Of a stretch of DNA of 64,000 nt, positions 42,456 through 50,779 are shown one piece after another. The translations under genes and the position numbers were made by a program. This DNA comes from Spirochaetota bacterium (GTDB taxonomy: Bacteria > Spirochaetota > Spirochaetia > Treponematales > UBA12059): assembly GCA_022703505.1 (NCBI GenBank), contig JAKLDN010000002.1, forward strand, positions 248,001-312,000, read 5' to 3'. Below the pieces are notes generated by a model, which worked only from the letters and a program-made list of their open reading frames with translations, had not been told where the DNA came from and made no database searches. The first letter of the stretch is position 1. Each line of letters starts with the position of its first letter.

Positions 42456-43230
42456 AGACGACAGTCAGCCGGATGCCCCGTTCCCCGGCTATTCTGCGGT
42501 ATTCGTCCGGGATCCCGGGATCCGTCACGATCTCGTCGAAATCTGCGAGGTCCGCGAAGTAGGCCGGACGCACGGCGCCGAACTTGGAGGAATCCACGAC
42601 CAGGATCTTGCGGAGGGAGGACTGGATCACGGCCTTCTTGGTCTCCCTCTCGTAGGCGTTGCTGCAGGTGACCCCGAACCGGGCGTCCACCCCGGAGGCG
42701 GAGAGGAAGGCCTTGTTGGCCCGGAAATGCCGTATTGCCTCGAGGCCCTCGGGGCTTTCGAACATCAGGGTGTTCTCGTGGAACAGGCCCCCGGAGAAAT
42801 GGGTGCGGCAGCCGCTCCGGCGCACGAGCTCGGACACGACGTTCAGGGAGTAGCACAGGACGGTGTATTCCTCGTCCTCGGGCAGGTACCGGGCCACGTA
42901 TTCCGTCGTGGAGCCGCAGTCGACGATGAGGCTGTCCCCCGGCTCCGCGAGGGCCGCGGCGGCCTTCCCGATCCTCCGCTTCTCCTCCGCGTGCTCGGCT
43001 CCCGCCGCGTTCAACGAGTAGTGCGCGTCGCCCTCCCTCCGTGCGAGGTTCGGGTGGAGCATGGCGCTTCCGTACAGGACGCGGACCTTGCCCTCCCGGG
43101 CCAGGGCGGCCAGGTCCCTGCGCACGGTCATCGGGGACACGTCGAGGTCCCGGGAGAGCTCCAGGATGCTCGCCGCCGTCTCGAAGCCGAGCCGCTTCAT
43201 GATCGCGTTCCAGCGTTCGCCCTTCGTCAT
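42454..43230 (-). CDS. DeoR/GlpR-family transcriptional regulator
   Basis: A 258-residue regulator. The N-terminal winged helix (about 5-60) contains ILELSRDLDVSPMTVRRDL and GKVRVLYGSAML. The C-terminal sugar-phosphate-sensing domain has IVDCGSTTEYVARYL and LVVDSSKFG. It is divergent from the BMC operon and is the obvious candidate for its control, presumably with deoxyribose-5-phosphate or another sugar phosphate as effector (inference). A GGAG precedes the ATG. Confidence 0.88.
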   Translation of the reverse strand: MTKGERWNAIMKRLGFETAASILELSRDLDVSPMTVRRDLAALAREGKVRVLYGSAMLHPNLARREGDAHYSLNAAGAEHAEEKRRIGKAAAALAEPGDSLIVDCGSTTEYVARYLPEDEEYTVLCYSLNVVSELVRRSGCRTHFSGGLFHENTLMFESPEGLEAIRHFRANKAFLSASGVDARFGVTCSNAYERETKKAVIQSSLRKILVVDSSKFGAVRPAYFADLADFDEIVTDPGIPDEYRRIAGERGIRLTVV

Positions 43231-43311
43231 GCCCTTACTCCACTCGTCCTCGGTCCGCCCGGGGGACGGCCGGTGTCCGGCTCGGCCCGGACGGTAATGT
43301 CGTCGGTCCTG

Positions 43312-43396
43312 ATGGTAAAACTATACCATGGAATGTTGTAAAATTACCATAAATTCCGGAAGATTGCTTGACCTGCAACATTCCGTCCTCTATACT
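43312..43396 (+). promoter_or_regulatory. BMC operon promoter TTGACC-17-TATACT with two inverted-repeat operators
   Basis: -35 TTGACC at 43368-43373, -10 TATACT at 43391-43396, exactly 17 nt apart. Operator-like repeats: ATGGTA-6-TACCAT (43312-43329), and the long-range pair GGAATGTTG (43330-43338) with CAACATTCC (43376-43384), the latter sitting between -35 and -10. Looping by the divergent DeoR-type regulator would block this promoter; the repressor gene's own promoter probably overlaps. Confidence 0.7.
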
Positions 43397-43469
43397 TGAG
43401 CCAAGTCGGCCGGGTTTCCCGGAGGGCGGCACGGCCGTCCCGGGCCGCCGCGGCGCGCCAGGAGGAAGT

Positions 43470-43766
43470 ATGGCTGGATCGACGAACGACGCTCTCGGCA
43501 TGATAGAGACGAAAGGATTCGCGGCCATGGTGGAGGCCGCGGACACGATGGTCAAGGCCGCGAAGGTCGACCTGGTGGGATACGAGAAGATCGGCGGCGG
43601 GTACGTGACGGTCGTCGTCCGCGGGGACGTCGCGGCCTGCCGGGCCGCCGTGGACGCGGGAGTCCGCTCGGCGGAGAAGGTCGGGGAGGTCGTCTCGACC
43701 CTCGTGATCCCCCGGCCCCACGCCTCCGTGGACGAGGCCCTGCCCCTGGGCCGGAAGGGGGACTGA
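43470..43766 (+). CDS. BMC-H hexameric microcompartment shell protein
   Basis: A 98-residue single BMC domain: [20 protein letters not shown], then [20 protein letters not shown] and the pore-side segment. GGAGGAAG lies 3 nt before ATG. It builds the hexagonal facets of the shell. First gene of the BMC operon, with a near-identical paralogue two genes on. Confidence 0.95.
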   Translation: MAGSTNDALGMIETKGFAAMVEAADTMVKAAKVDLVGYEKIGGGYVTVVVRGDVAACRAAVDAGVRSAEKVGEVVSTLVIPRPHASVDEALPLGRKGD

Positions 43767-43769
43767 TCC

Positions 43770-44411
43770 ATGAACATCGACCTGCGGACCTACGTGTTCC
43801 TGGATTCCCTCCAGCTCCAGAACGCCTCCTTCATCGCCACCGTCAGCAAGGGCTACTACCCGGTCGGATTCCAGGCCTGCTGCATCATCGAGATCGCCCC
43901 GGGCATCGAGATCAACCGCCTCACGGACATCGCCCTCAAGGCGACCGCCGTGACCCCGGGGCTCCAGATCGTGGAGCGCGCCTACGGCCTTTTGGAGGTC
44001 CATTCCGACCGCCAGGGGGACGCCCGCACCGCCGGGGAGGCCGTGCTCCGGGAGCTCGGCCTCAAGGAGGAGGACCGGCTCAAGCCCCGGATCCTCACGA
44101 GCCAGCTCATCAAGAACGTCTCGGACCACCACGCCCAGCTCATCAACAAGGTCCGCCACGGGAACATGGTCCTGCGGGGGGACACCCTGTACGTGCTGGA
44201 GGTGGAGCCCGCGGGCTACGCCTACTACGCGGCCAACGAGGCCGAGAAGACCGCCCGGGTGAACATCGTGGAGGTCCTGGGCTTCGGGGCCTTCGGGCGC
44301 GTGTACATTTCCGGGGACGAGGCCGAGGTGATCGAGGCCCGGAAGACCGTGGAGGCCCGGCTGCAGGGCCTGACCGGCCGGACGATCGGGGCCGGAACCC
44401 AGAGAATCTGA
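43770..44411 (+). CDS. BMC-T tandem-domain trimeric shell protein
   Basis: A 213-residue protein with two BMC domains (about 1-100 and 105-205). The first has a diverged opening (DSLQLQNASFIATV), the second VNIVEVLGFGAFGRVYISG. BMC-T proteins form pseudohexameric trimers, often with gated larger pores for cofactors or bulky metabolites. It starts 3 bp after the first BMC-H gene. Confidence 0.88.
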   Translation: MNIDLRTYVFLDSLQLQNASFIATVSKGYYPVGFQACCIIEIAPGIEINRLTDIALKATAVTPGLQIVERAYGLLEVHSDRQGDARTAGEAVLRELGLKEEDRLKPRILTSQLIKNVSDHHAQLINKVRHGNMVLRGDTLYVLEVEPAGYAYYAANEAEKTARVNIVEVLGFGAFGRVYISGDEAEVIEARKTVEARLQGLTGRTIGAGTQRI

Positions 44412-44446
44412 GCGCCCCTTCCGGGACGCCCTTCTAAGGAGCGGAT

Positions 44447-44755
44447 ATGGCGGATACAACGAACGACGCGCTCGGCATGATCGAGACGCGGGGCTTCGCG
44501 GCGATGGTGGAGGCCGCGGACGCGATGGCCAAGGCGGCGAAGGTCGACCTGGTCGGGTACGAGAAGATCGGCGGCGGCTACGTCACCGCCGTCGTGCGAG
44601 GGGACGTGGCCGCCTGCCGGGCGGCCGTCGACGCAGGTGCCCGGGCCGCGGAGAAGGTGGGGGAGGTAGTCTCGACCCACGTGATTCCCCGGCCCCACGA
44701 ATCCGTGGAGGCCGCCCTGCCCCTGGGCAGGAAGCCGGCCCCCGCCCGGAAATAG
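44447..44755 (+). CDS. BMC-H hexameric shell protein, second copy
   Basis: A 102-residue BMC domain differing from the first BMC-H at only a handful of positions, with a short Lys/Ala/Pro tail (KPAPARK). It probably co-assembles in the facets. Preceded by AAGGAG. The recent duplication suggests dosage or mixed-hexamer use. Confidence 0.95.
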   Translation: MADTTNDALGMIETRGFAAMVEAADAMAKAAKVDLVGYEKIGGGYVTAVVRGDVAACRAAVDAGARAAEKVGEVVSTHVIPRPHESVEAALPLGRKPAPARK

Positions 44756-44764
44756 GGCCGACCC

Positions 44765-45067
44765 ATGCTGATCGCCCGGGTCCGGGGGACCGTCGTCTCC
44801 ACCCACAAGAGCCCCTCCATGGAGGGGCTCCGGCTGCTCCTCCTCGAGAAGATCGATCCCGTGACCCTCGCGGGCAAGGGCGACTTCGTGGTCGCCATGG
44901 ATTCCGTCGGGGCCAACGCCGAGGAGGTCGTGTTCTACGTGACCGGCTCCAGCGCCCGCCTCACGGAAGCGACCAAGGGCCGCCCCACGGACGCGACGGT
45001 GATCGCCGTGGTGGACGCGATCGAGAAGGACGGCGCGTACACCTACGAGAAGGCGCGGTCCGAATGA
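44765..45067 (+). CDS. BMC-P pentameric vertex protein (EutN/CcmL), copy 1
   Basis: A 100-residue EutN/CcmL domain opening MLIARVRGTVVSTHKSPSME, with DSVGANAEEVVFYVTGSSAR and the end VVDAIEK. Pentamers cap the shell vertices. Its stop overlaps the next BMC-P start (ATGA). Confidence 0.93.
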   Translation: MLIARVRGTVVSTHKSPSMEGLRLLLLEKIDPVTLAGKGDFVVAMDSVGANAEEVVFYVTGSSARLTEATKGRPTDATVIAVVDAIEKDGAYTYEKARSE

Positions 45068-45366
45068 CCCTGGCGAGGGTCCGGGGCACCGTGGTCGCGT
45101 CCCGCCGCTCCGACGGCCTTGCCGGGGCTCGGTACCTCCTGGTGGAGGACTGCGGCCCCGAGGGAGCCGGGCGGGGGGACTACCTGGTGGCCCTGGACAT
45201 GGTGGGCGCGGAGCGGGGCCAGCTGGTCCTTTTGACCCAGGGCAGCTCCTGCCGCTGGACCTACCGGACCGAGAACGCGCCCATGGACACCCTGGCCGTG
45301 GGGATCGTGGACGCGGTGGACTCCGGCGGGGCGACGCTCTGGAACGAGTCGGAACGGGGGCGATAG
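45064..45366 (+). CDS. BMC-P pentameric vertex protein (EutN/CcmL), copy 2
   Basis: A 100-residue EutN/CcmL domain starting MTLARVRGTVVASRRSDGLA and containing ALDMVGAERGQLVLLTQGSS. Overlaps copy 1 by ATGA and abuts the aldehyde dehydrogenase gene with no gap. Confidence 0.93.
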   Translation: MTLARVRGTVVASRRSDGLAGARYLLVEDCGPEGAGRGDYLVALDMVGAERGQLVLLTQGSSCRWTYRTENAPMDTLAVGIVDAVDSGGATLWNESERGR

Positions 45367-46806
45367 ATGGCGTACGGCGCGGAGGATGTTCGTCGGGTGG
45401 TCGAGGAGATTCTGCGGTCCCCGGAGATCGCCGCCCTCCTGTCCTCGGGGACGAAGGGCGGGAGCGCCGCGGCCTCCCGGGGTCCGGGGATCTTCCCGGA
45501 CATGGATTCCGCCGTCCAGGCGGCCCAGGCTGCCCAGCGGGAGCTCGTCCGGCTTCCCCTGGACACGCGGCGGGCCGTGATCGACGCGATCCGCCGGACC
45601 GTGCTCGAGGCCAACGAGGCCCTGAGCCAGGCCGCCGTCGCGGAGACGGGCCTGGGCAACGTCCGGGACAAGACGGTCAAGAACCGCCTGGCCGCCCTCC
45701 GCACCCCGGGGGTCGAGGACCTCGAGTCCCGGGTGGTCACGGACGAGCACGGGCTCACCCTCACGGAGCTGGCCCCCTACGGGGTGATCGGCGCGATCAC
45801 CCCGGTGACGAATCCCATCTCCTCGATCGCCAGCAACGCCATCGGGATGGTCGCGGCGGGGAACTCCGTGGTGTTCAACGTGCATCCGGGCGCCAAGGGG
45901 GTCTCCCGCCTCCTCATAGAGATGCTCGGCGGGGCGATCGTCCGCGCCGGGGGTCCGGGAAACCTCCTGTGCGCCGTGGCGGAGCCGACCCTGGAGACCG
46001 CGGGGGAGCTCATGCGGCACCCCGGGGTGGCCCTCCTGGTGGTGACCGGAGGCCCGGGGGTCGTCCGCGCCGCCATGGCCAGCGGCAAGAAGGCCATCTG
46101 CGCGGGCCCCGGGAACCCGCCCTGCGTCGTGGACGAGACCGCCGACCTGGCCAAGGCCGGCAAGGACATCGTGGACGGGGCCGGCTTCGACCACAACGTG
46201 GTGTGCATCTGCGAGAAGGAGATCCTGGCGGTCGCCTCCATAGCGGACCGCCTCAAGGAGGAGCTCCTCCGGAACGGGGCCTACGAGCTCAAGGGCGGCC
46301 AGATCGACGCGGTCACCAAGCTCGTCCTGGCCGAGCCGGGAGGACCCGGCCGGCCGGGCTCCCCGAACCGGGCCTTCGTCGGCAAGAGCCCGGCCCACAT
46401 CGCCCGGGCGGCCGGGATCGAGGTGCCCGAGGGCACGCGGATCCTGCTCCTGGAGACGACGAGCGGACATCCCCTGGTCTGGACGGAACAGCTCATGCCG
46501 GTGATTCCCTTCGTCCGCATGCGGAACGCCGACGAGGCCATCGAGTTCGCCGTCCTTGTGGAGCACGGGTACCGGCACACCGCGATCATGCACTCCCACG
46601 ACGTGGCCCGCCTGTCCCACATGGCCCGGGCCATGGACTGCTCCCTCTTCGTCAAGAACGGGCCCTGCTACGCGGGGCTGGGGGAGGGTGGCGCGGGGCA
46701 CGCGTCCTTCACGATCGCGAGCCCCACGGGCGAGGGGATCACCCGGCCCACGTCTTTCACCCGGGAGCGGCGCTGCACCCTGGTCGACTATTTCCGGATC
46801 GTGTAG
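45367..46806 (+). CDS. CoA-acylating aldehyde dehydrogenase (PduP/EutE-like), BMC cargo
   Basis: A 479-residue enzyme. The catalytic Cys280 lies in FDHNVVCICEKE, and TGGPGVVRAAMASGKK is the cofactor region of acylating ALDHs. Residues 5-25 (AEDVRRVVEEILRSPEIAAL) form an amphipathic helix followed by a Gly/Ser/Ala linker, typical of an encapsulation peptide. It would oxidise acetaldehyde released by DeoC to acetyl-CoA with NAD+. It lies between two pairs of BMC-P genes. Confidence 0.92.
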   Translation: MAYGAEDVRRVVEEILRSPEIAALLSSGTKGGSAAASRGPGIFPDMDSAVQAAQAAQRELVRLPLDTRRAVIDAIRRTVLEANEALSQAAVAETGLGNVRDKTVKNRLAALRTPGVEDLESRVVTDEHGLTLTELAPYGVIGAITPVTNPISSIASNAIGMVAAGNSVVFNVHPGAKGVSRLLIEMLGGAIVRAGGPGNLLCAVAEPTLETAGELMRHPGVALLVVTGGPGVVRAAMASGKKAICAGPGNPPCVVDETADLAKAGKDIVDGAGFDHNVVCICEKEILAVASIADRLKEELLRNGAYELKGGQIDAVTKLVLAEPGGPGRPGSPNRAFVGKSPAHIARAAGIEVPEGTRILLLETTSGHPLVWTEQLMPVIPFVRMRNADEAIEFAVLVEHGYRHTAIMHSHDVARLSHMARAMDCSLFVKNGPCYAGLGEGGAGHASFTIASPTGEGITRPTSFTRERRCTLVDYFRIV

Positions 46807-46817
46807 AAAGGCTGGCT

Positions 46818-47096
46818 ATGAAACTCGGGAAGGTGATCGGCCGGGTGGTCAGCACCCGCAAGTTGGAATGCCTCGAGGGGCTCAAGCTCCTCCTGGTCCA
46901 GCCCGTCGACGAGACGGGCGCCTCCGCGGGGCCGCCCCTGGTGGCCTTCGACGCGGCCCGGGCGGGGGAAGGGGACCTCGTGATCTTCGAGTCGGGCAAG
47001 GAGGCCGCCCAGGCGAACCCGAACGGGTGGTTCAACCCGGCGGACGCGGCGATCCTGGGCGTGGTGGACGCGGTGGACCGGGGAGGCGCCCCGTGA
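46818..47096 (+). CDS. BMC-P pentameric vertex protein (EutN/CcmL), copy 3
   Basis: A 92-residue EutN/CcmL domain: MKLGKVIGRVVSTRKLECLE, LLLVQPVDE, then ADAAILGVVDAVD. AAAGG lies upstream of the ATG. Its end overlaps the GTG start of copy 4. Confidence 0.92.
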   Translation: MKLGKVIGRVVSTRKLECLEGLKLLLVQPVDETGASAGPPLVAFDAARAGEGDLVIFESGKEAAQANPNGWFNPADAAILGVVDAVDRGGAP

Positions 47097-47374
47097 TCCT
47101 GGCCCGGGTCGTCGCCAGCGTCGTATCCACGGAGAAGGATCCCCGCTACACGGGCAAGAAGATCCTGGCGGTCCGCCCCGTGGATCCCGACGGGAGTTTC
47201 CGGGGCAGGACCCTCCTGGCCGTGGACGGGGTCCAGGCCGGGATCGGGGACCTCGTGCTGGTGGTGGACGAGGGCGGCTCCGCCCGGACCGTCGTGGGGG
47301 ACGAGGGGGCGGTGACCGTGCGGACCGCGGTGTGCGGCATCGTGGACCGGATCGACATGGGAGGGGACGAATGA
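47093..47374 (+). CDS. BMC-P pentameric vertex protein (EutN/CcmL), copy 4
   Basis: A 93-residue EutN/CcmL domain with GTG start: [47 protein letters not shown]. Overlaps both copy 3 and the RpiB-like gene by 4 bp. Confidence 0.92.
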   Translation: MILARVVASVVSTEKDPRYTGKKILAVRPVDPDGSFRGRTLLAVDGVQAGIGDLVLVVDEGGSARTVVGDEGAVTVRTAVCGIVDRIDMGGDE

Positions 47375-47862
47375 GCGCCGAGGAAGGGTCCGCGCCCGCG
47401 GACGTCGTGCGGAACGTGGCCATCGGCGCGGACCACGGGGCCGTCGAGCAGAAGGCCCTCCTGGTCCGCTACCTCGAGGTCCTGGGGTACCGGGTGACCG
47501 ACGTGGGGACCTTCGGGACCGAGAAGGTGGACTACCCGGACATCGCCCTGGCGGTGTGCCGGAAGGTGAAAAGCGGGGCCTGCGAGCGCGGGATCGTCCT
47601 GGACGGGGCGGGCATCGGGTCCTGCATGGCGGCGAACAAGGTTCGGGGCATACGCGCCGCGATGTGCTACGACCTCCGGACCGTGGTGAACAGCCGGGAG
47701 CACAACAACGCGAACGTGCTTACCCTGGGCGGCCCCTTGCACACGCCGGACCGCCTGGCGGAGATGGTGAAGGTTTGGCTGGAGACCCGGTTCGCCGGGG
47801 GCCGGCATATCGTCAGGATCAACAAGATCATGGCCCTGGAGCGCGGAGGCTTCGAAGGATGA
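47371..47862 (+). CDS. rpiB: RpiB-like sugar-phosphate isomerase, BMC-associated
   Basis: A 163-residue RpiB/LacAB-family protein: [14 protein letters not shown], the phosphate-binding [20 protein letters not shown], and [15 protein letters not shown]. In E. coli RpiB the base is Cys66 in ICGTGIG; here that position is Asp78 (LDGAGIG), so the substrate or mechanism may differ. RpiB homologues mark SPU-type BMC loci. No clear encapsulation helix at the N-terminus. Overlaps neighbours by ATGA on both sides. Confidence 0.88.
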   Translation: MSAEEGSAPADVVRNVAIGADHGAVEQKALLVRYLEVLGYRVTDVGTFGTEKVDYPDIALAVCRKVKSGACERGIVLDGAGIGSCMAANKVRGIRAAMCYDLRTVVNSREHNNANVLTLGGPLHTPDRLAEMVKVWLETRFAGGRHIVRINKIMALERGGFEG

Positions 47863-48641
47863 CGGACGAGGAAAAGGTAATCGAGAGGATCGTGCAGGAG
47901 GTCCTGGCGAGGATGGGGACCCGGACGGCCGAGGTTCCGAACGACGAGGGGCCCGCCCGGCCCCGGATGGAACCGGCCGAGCTGGCGCCCTTCATCGACC
48001 ACACCCTTCTCAAGCCCGAGGCCACGGAAGACCAGATCGACGTTCTGTGCGACGAGGCGGCCAAGCACCGCTTCGCCTCCGTCTGCGTGAACTCGACCTG
48101 GGTGGAGCGCTGCGCCCGCCGCCTGGGCGGGACGGGGGTCAAGGTCTGCACGGTCGTGGGCTTCCCCCTGGGGGCCATGGACAGCCGTTCGAAGGCCTTC
48201 GAAGCCCGCACCGCCGTCTCGAACGGGGCGTCCGAGGTCGACATGGTCATGAACATCGGGGCCCTGAAGGCCGGGGATCTCAGGGCCGTGCGGGAGGACA
48301 TGCTGGCGGTCCGCCGGGCCTGCCGCGTCGGCATCGTCCTCAAGGTCATCATCGAGGCCTGCCTCCTCACGGACGCCGAGAAGGTCCTGGCCTGCCAGGT
48401 CGCCAAGGACGTGGGCGCGGATTTCGTGAAGACCTCGACGGGATTCTCCAAGTCCGGCGCCACGGTCGCGGACGTCGCGCTGATGCGCCGGACCGTGGGA
48501 CCCTCCGTGGGGGTCAAGGCCGCCGGCGGGATCCGCAGCTTCGACGACGCCCTGGCCATGCTGGACGCCGGCGCGAACCGTCTGGGCACCAGCCAGGGCG
48601 TCACCCTGGTGAGCGGCCAGACCCCGGGAGGCGGCTACTGA
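47859..48641 (+). CDS. deoC: Deoxyribose-phosphate aldolase DeoC with encapsulation peptide
   Basis: A 260-residue aldolase with the full catalytic set: Asp128 (EVDMVMNIG), Schiff-base Lys191 (VKTSTGF) and Lys220 (VKAAGGIRS). It cleaves 2-deoxyribose-5-phosphate to glyceraldehyde-3-phosphate and acetaldehyde. Residues 2-20 ([19 protein letters not shown]) form an amphipathic helix followed by a flexible linker to about 38, as in BMC encapsulation peptides. Ordinary DeoC starts near what is residue 42 here. Last gene of the BMC operon. Confidence 0.93.
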   Translation: MTDEEKVIERIVQEVLARMGTRTAEVPNDEGPARPRMEPAELAPFIDHTLLKPEATEDQIDVLCDEAAKHRFASVCVNSTWVERCARRLGGTGVKVCTVVGFPLGAMDSRSKAFEARTAVSNGASEVDMVMNIGALKAGDLRAVREDMLAVRRACRVGIVLKVIIEACLLTDAEKVLACQVAKDVGADFVKTSTGFSKSGATVADVALMRRTVGPSVGVKAAGGIRSFDDALAMLDAGANRLGTSQGVTLVSGQTPGGGY

Positions 48642-48665
48642 CGGTTCCGATCCTTTGGATACGAC

Positions 48666-48696
48666 GCGGCCCCCGTGGAACGGGGGCCGCTTTTAT
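48666..48696 (+). terminator. Rho-independent terminator of the BMC operon
   Basis: An 11-bp stem GCGGCCCCCGT / ACGGGGGCCGC with a GGA loop followed by TTTTAT, 25 bp after the deoC stop. Confidence 0.9.
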
Positions 48697-48717
48697 AGTG
48701 CCGGCTTAGGGAAACTC

Positions 48718-48775
48718 GACGAAGCGCTTCGCGCTTCGTTGCCGTAGGACCGCGCGCAGCGTGGTCCTACGCTAG
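48718..48775. repeat. REP-like unit between the BMC operon and the nucleoside transporter
   Basis: GACGAAGCGC/GCGCTTCGTTGCCG followed by CGTAGGACC...GGTCCTACG. The end of the leftward permease gene (stop at 48772) overlaps its right arm. Confidence 0.65.
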
Positions 48776-49725
48776 CGTTTGCCCTGGTCGTAGGGCTCCC
48801 CGGCCGCCCGGGGCGCCTGGCTGCTCTTGGAGAACAGGACCAGGGCGATCAGGGTGACCACGTAGGGGAAGGCCTTCAATAGGAGTCCCGGTATCCGGGA
48901 GAACTGGGGAATCACCTGGGAGACGTTGGCGATGGTGGCCGCGAAGCCGAAGAAGGCCGTGGCCCCCAGGATGCCCAGGGGATTCCACTGCCCGAAGATC
49001 AGGGCCGCCAGGGCCAGGAACCCGAGACCCGCCACGCTTCCGTTGAACTCCCCGGAATAGGTCACCAGGATGATCCCCCCCGCCAGCCCCGCCAGGGCGC
49101 CCGAGAGCGACACCGCGATGTAGCGCATCCGGTACACGTTGATCCCCGCCGCGTCCGCGGTCTGGGGATGCTCCCCGCAGGCCCGCAGGCGGAGGCCGAA
49201 GGGAGTCTTGTAGATGACGAACCAGGCCAGGGCCAGGATGGCGGCCGTAAGCCAGGTGGTGGCGTAGGTCTTCGTGAAAAAGAGGGCCCCCAGGATCGGG
49301 ATGTCCGAGAGGACCGGAATGTCCGAGGGGATGAAGCCCAGGACGATCCGGACGTTGCCGGAACCGGTCATGGTCCGGGCCAGGAAGACGGTCAGGGAGC
49401 CGGCGATCATGTTGATGGCCGTGCCGCTGATGACCTGGTTGGCCTTGAGGCTGATGCTGGCGAAGGCGTGGAGCAGGGAGAAGAGCGCCCCCACCACAAC
49501 GGCCGCCCCCAGCCCAAGCCAGAGGGCGCCGGGATGCCCGGGGCCCAGGACCGTCTCCATCCGGCTGGCCACCACGGCGCAGGTGAAGGAGCCGGAGACC
49601 ATGAGCCCTTCCAGGCCGATGTTCACCACCCCCGAGCGCTCGCTGAACAGGCCCCCCAGGGACGCGGCCAGGAGGGGCACGGTGAAGGCTACCGCGTAGG
49701 GAAAGATCAACGCGAGGGTCTGCAT
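48772..49725 (-). CDS. Nucleoside-type ABC transporter permease (NupQ/YufQ-like)
   Basis: A 317-residue permease with about nine helices. NIGLEGLMVSGSF and the loop GEHPQTADAAGINVYRMRYIAVSLSG are typical of the second permease of Bmp/Nup nucleoside systems. Ends with a hydrophilic tail. It follows the first permease by 1 bp. Its stop codon lies within a REP-like palindrome. Confidence 0.88.
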   Translation of the reverse strand: MQTLALIFPYAVAFTVPLLAASLGGLFSERSGVVNIGLEGLMVSGSFTCAVVASRMETVLGPGHPGALWLGLGAAVVVGALFSLLHAFASISLKANQVISGTAINMIAGSLTVFLARTMTGSGNVRIVLGFIPSDIPVLSDIPILGALFFTKTYATTWLTAAILALAWFVIYKTPFGLRLRACGEHPQTADAAGINVYRMRYIAVSLSGALAGLAGGIILVTYSGEFNGSVAGLGFLALAALIFGQWNPLGILGATAFFGFAATIANVSQVIPQFSRIPGLLLKAFPYVVTLIALVLFSKSSQAPRAAGEPYDQGKR

Positions 49726-49726
49726 C

Positions 49727-50779
49727 CTAGGCCTCCTTGCTCCGCTTCCGCGTGAGGCGCTCCCACAGGCGGGTGAAGAGCACCCCCGTGGCGGCGAAGT
49801 AGATGATGATGGCGATGATGGTGTCCCCGATCTCCGGGGGCACCTTGGTCATGGCGTTCATGAAGCCCTTCCCGGAATGGAGGATCCCGAAGAACACGGA
49901 GGAGGCCGCCACCCCCCAGGGGCTGTTGGCCCCCAGGAGGGCCACGGCGATCCCGTCGATGCCCGCGGACGGCACGACCCCGATCTGCATGTTCACCGCG
50001 TAGCCCAGGTAGTAGGTGGCCCCGGCCAGGCCCGCCAGGAAGCCGGAGATGGACATGGACAGGACGATGTTCTTGGGTACGTGGATGCCCGCGTACTCCG
50101 CCGCGTGGCGGTTGAAGCCCACCGCCTTGAGCTCGAAGCCCAGGGTCGTCTTGTCCAGGATGATCGCGATGACGACCACGGCCGCCGCGGCCAGGAAGAT
50201 CCCCATGTTGATGTAGGAACCCCGGAAGATGTTCGTGAGCCACTCGGCCCGGAAGGACGCGAGCGCGGGGATGCGACGGGACTCGGTTTCCAGGAAGGTG
50301 CCCTTGAAGTAGGCCGGGATGGTGTAGTACACGGTCCAGTAGGCGATCCAGTTCATCATGATGGTCGCGACCACCTCGTGGACGTTGAACCGGGCCTTGA
50401 GGAACCCCGGTATCGCGGCCCAGAGGGCCCCGGCGGACGCGGCCGCCAGGACGATGAGGGGCAGGAGCACGATCCGCGGCATCTGGACGGACAGGCCGAT
50501 GGCCGTGGCCGTGAGGCCTCCCATCAGCATCTGCCCGGAGGCCCCGATGTTGAACAGCCCGGTCTTGAAGGAGAAGGCCACGGCCAGTCCGGTGAAGATG
50601 AGGGTCGTGGCGGAGGCCAGGGTGTTGCCGATCCGCTCCAGGTTCATGAGCCCGCCGCGGAAGAGGTAGTAGAATCCCGCCACGGGGTTGGACCCGGATA
50701 GGGCCATGAAGACCGCCCCCGCGAGCAGACCCAGCACCACCGCGGCCAGGGCGGTAAACAGACTCTTGTAGCGGTTCAT
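49727..50779 (-). CDS. Nucleoside-type ABC transporter permease (NupP/YufP-like)
   Basis: A 350-residue permease with about eight to nine helices. FKTGLFNIGASGQMLMGGL, MMNWIAYW and the coupling loop KAVGFNRHAAEYAGIHVPKN are hallmarks of the first permease. Its start overlaps the ATPase stop (ATGA). Confidence 0.9.
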   Translation of the reverse strand: MNRYKSLFTALAAVVLGLLAGAVFMALSGSNPVAGFYYLFRGGLMNLERIGNTLASATTLIFTGLAVAFSFKTGLFNIGASGQMLMGGLTATAIGLSVQMPRIVLLPLIVLAAASAGALWAAIPGFLKARFNVHEVVATIMMNWIAYWTVYYTIPAYFKGTFLETESRRIPALASFRAEWLTNIFRGSYINMGIFLAAAAVVVIAIILDKTTLGFELKAVGFNRHAAEYAGIHVPKNIVLSMSISGFLAGLAGATYYLGYAVNMQIGVVPSAGIDGIAVALLGANSPWGVAASSVFFGILHSGKGFMNAMTKVPPEIGDTIIAIIIYFAATGVLFTRLWERLTRKRSKEA

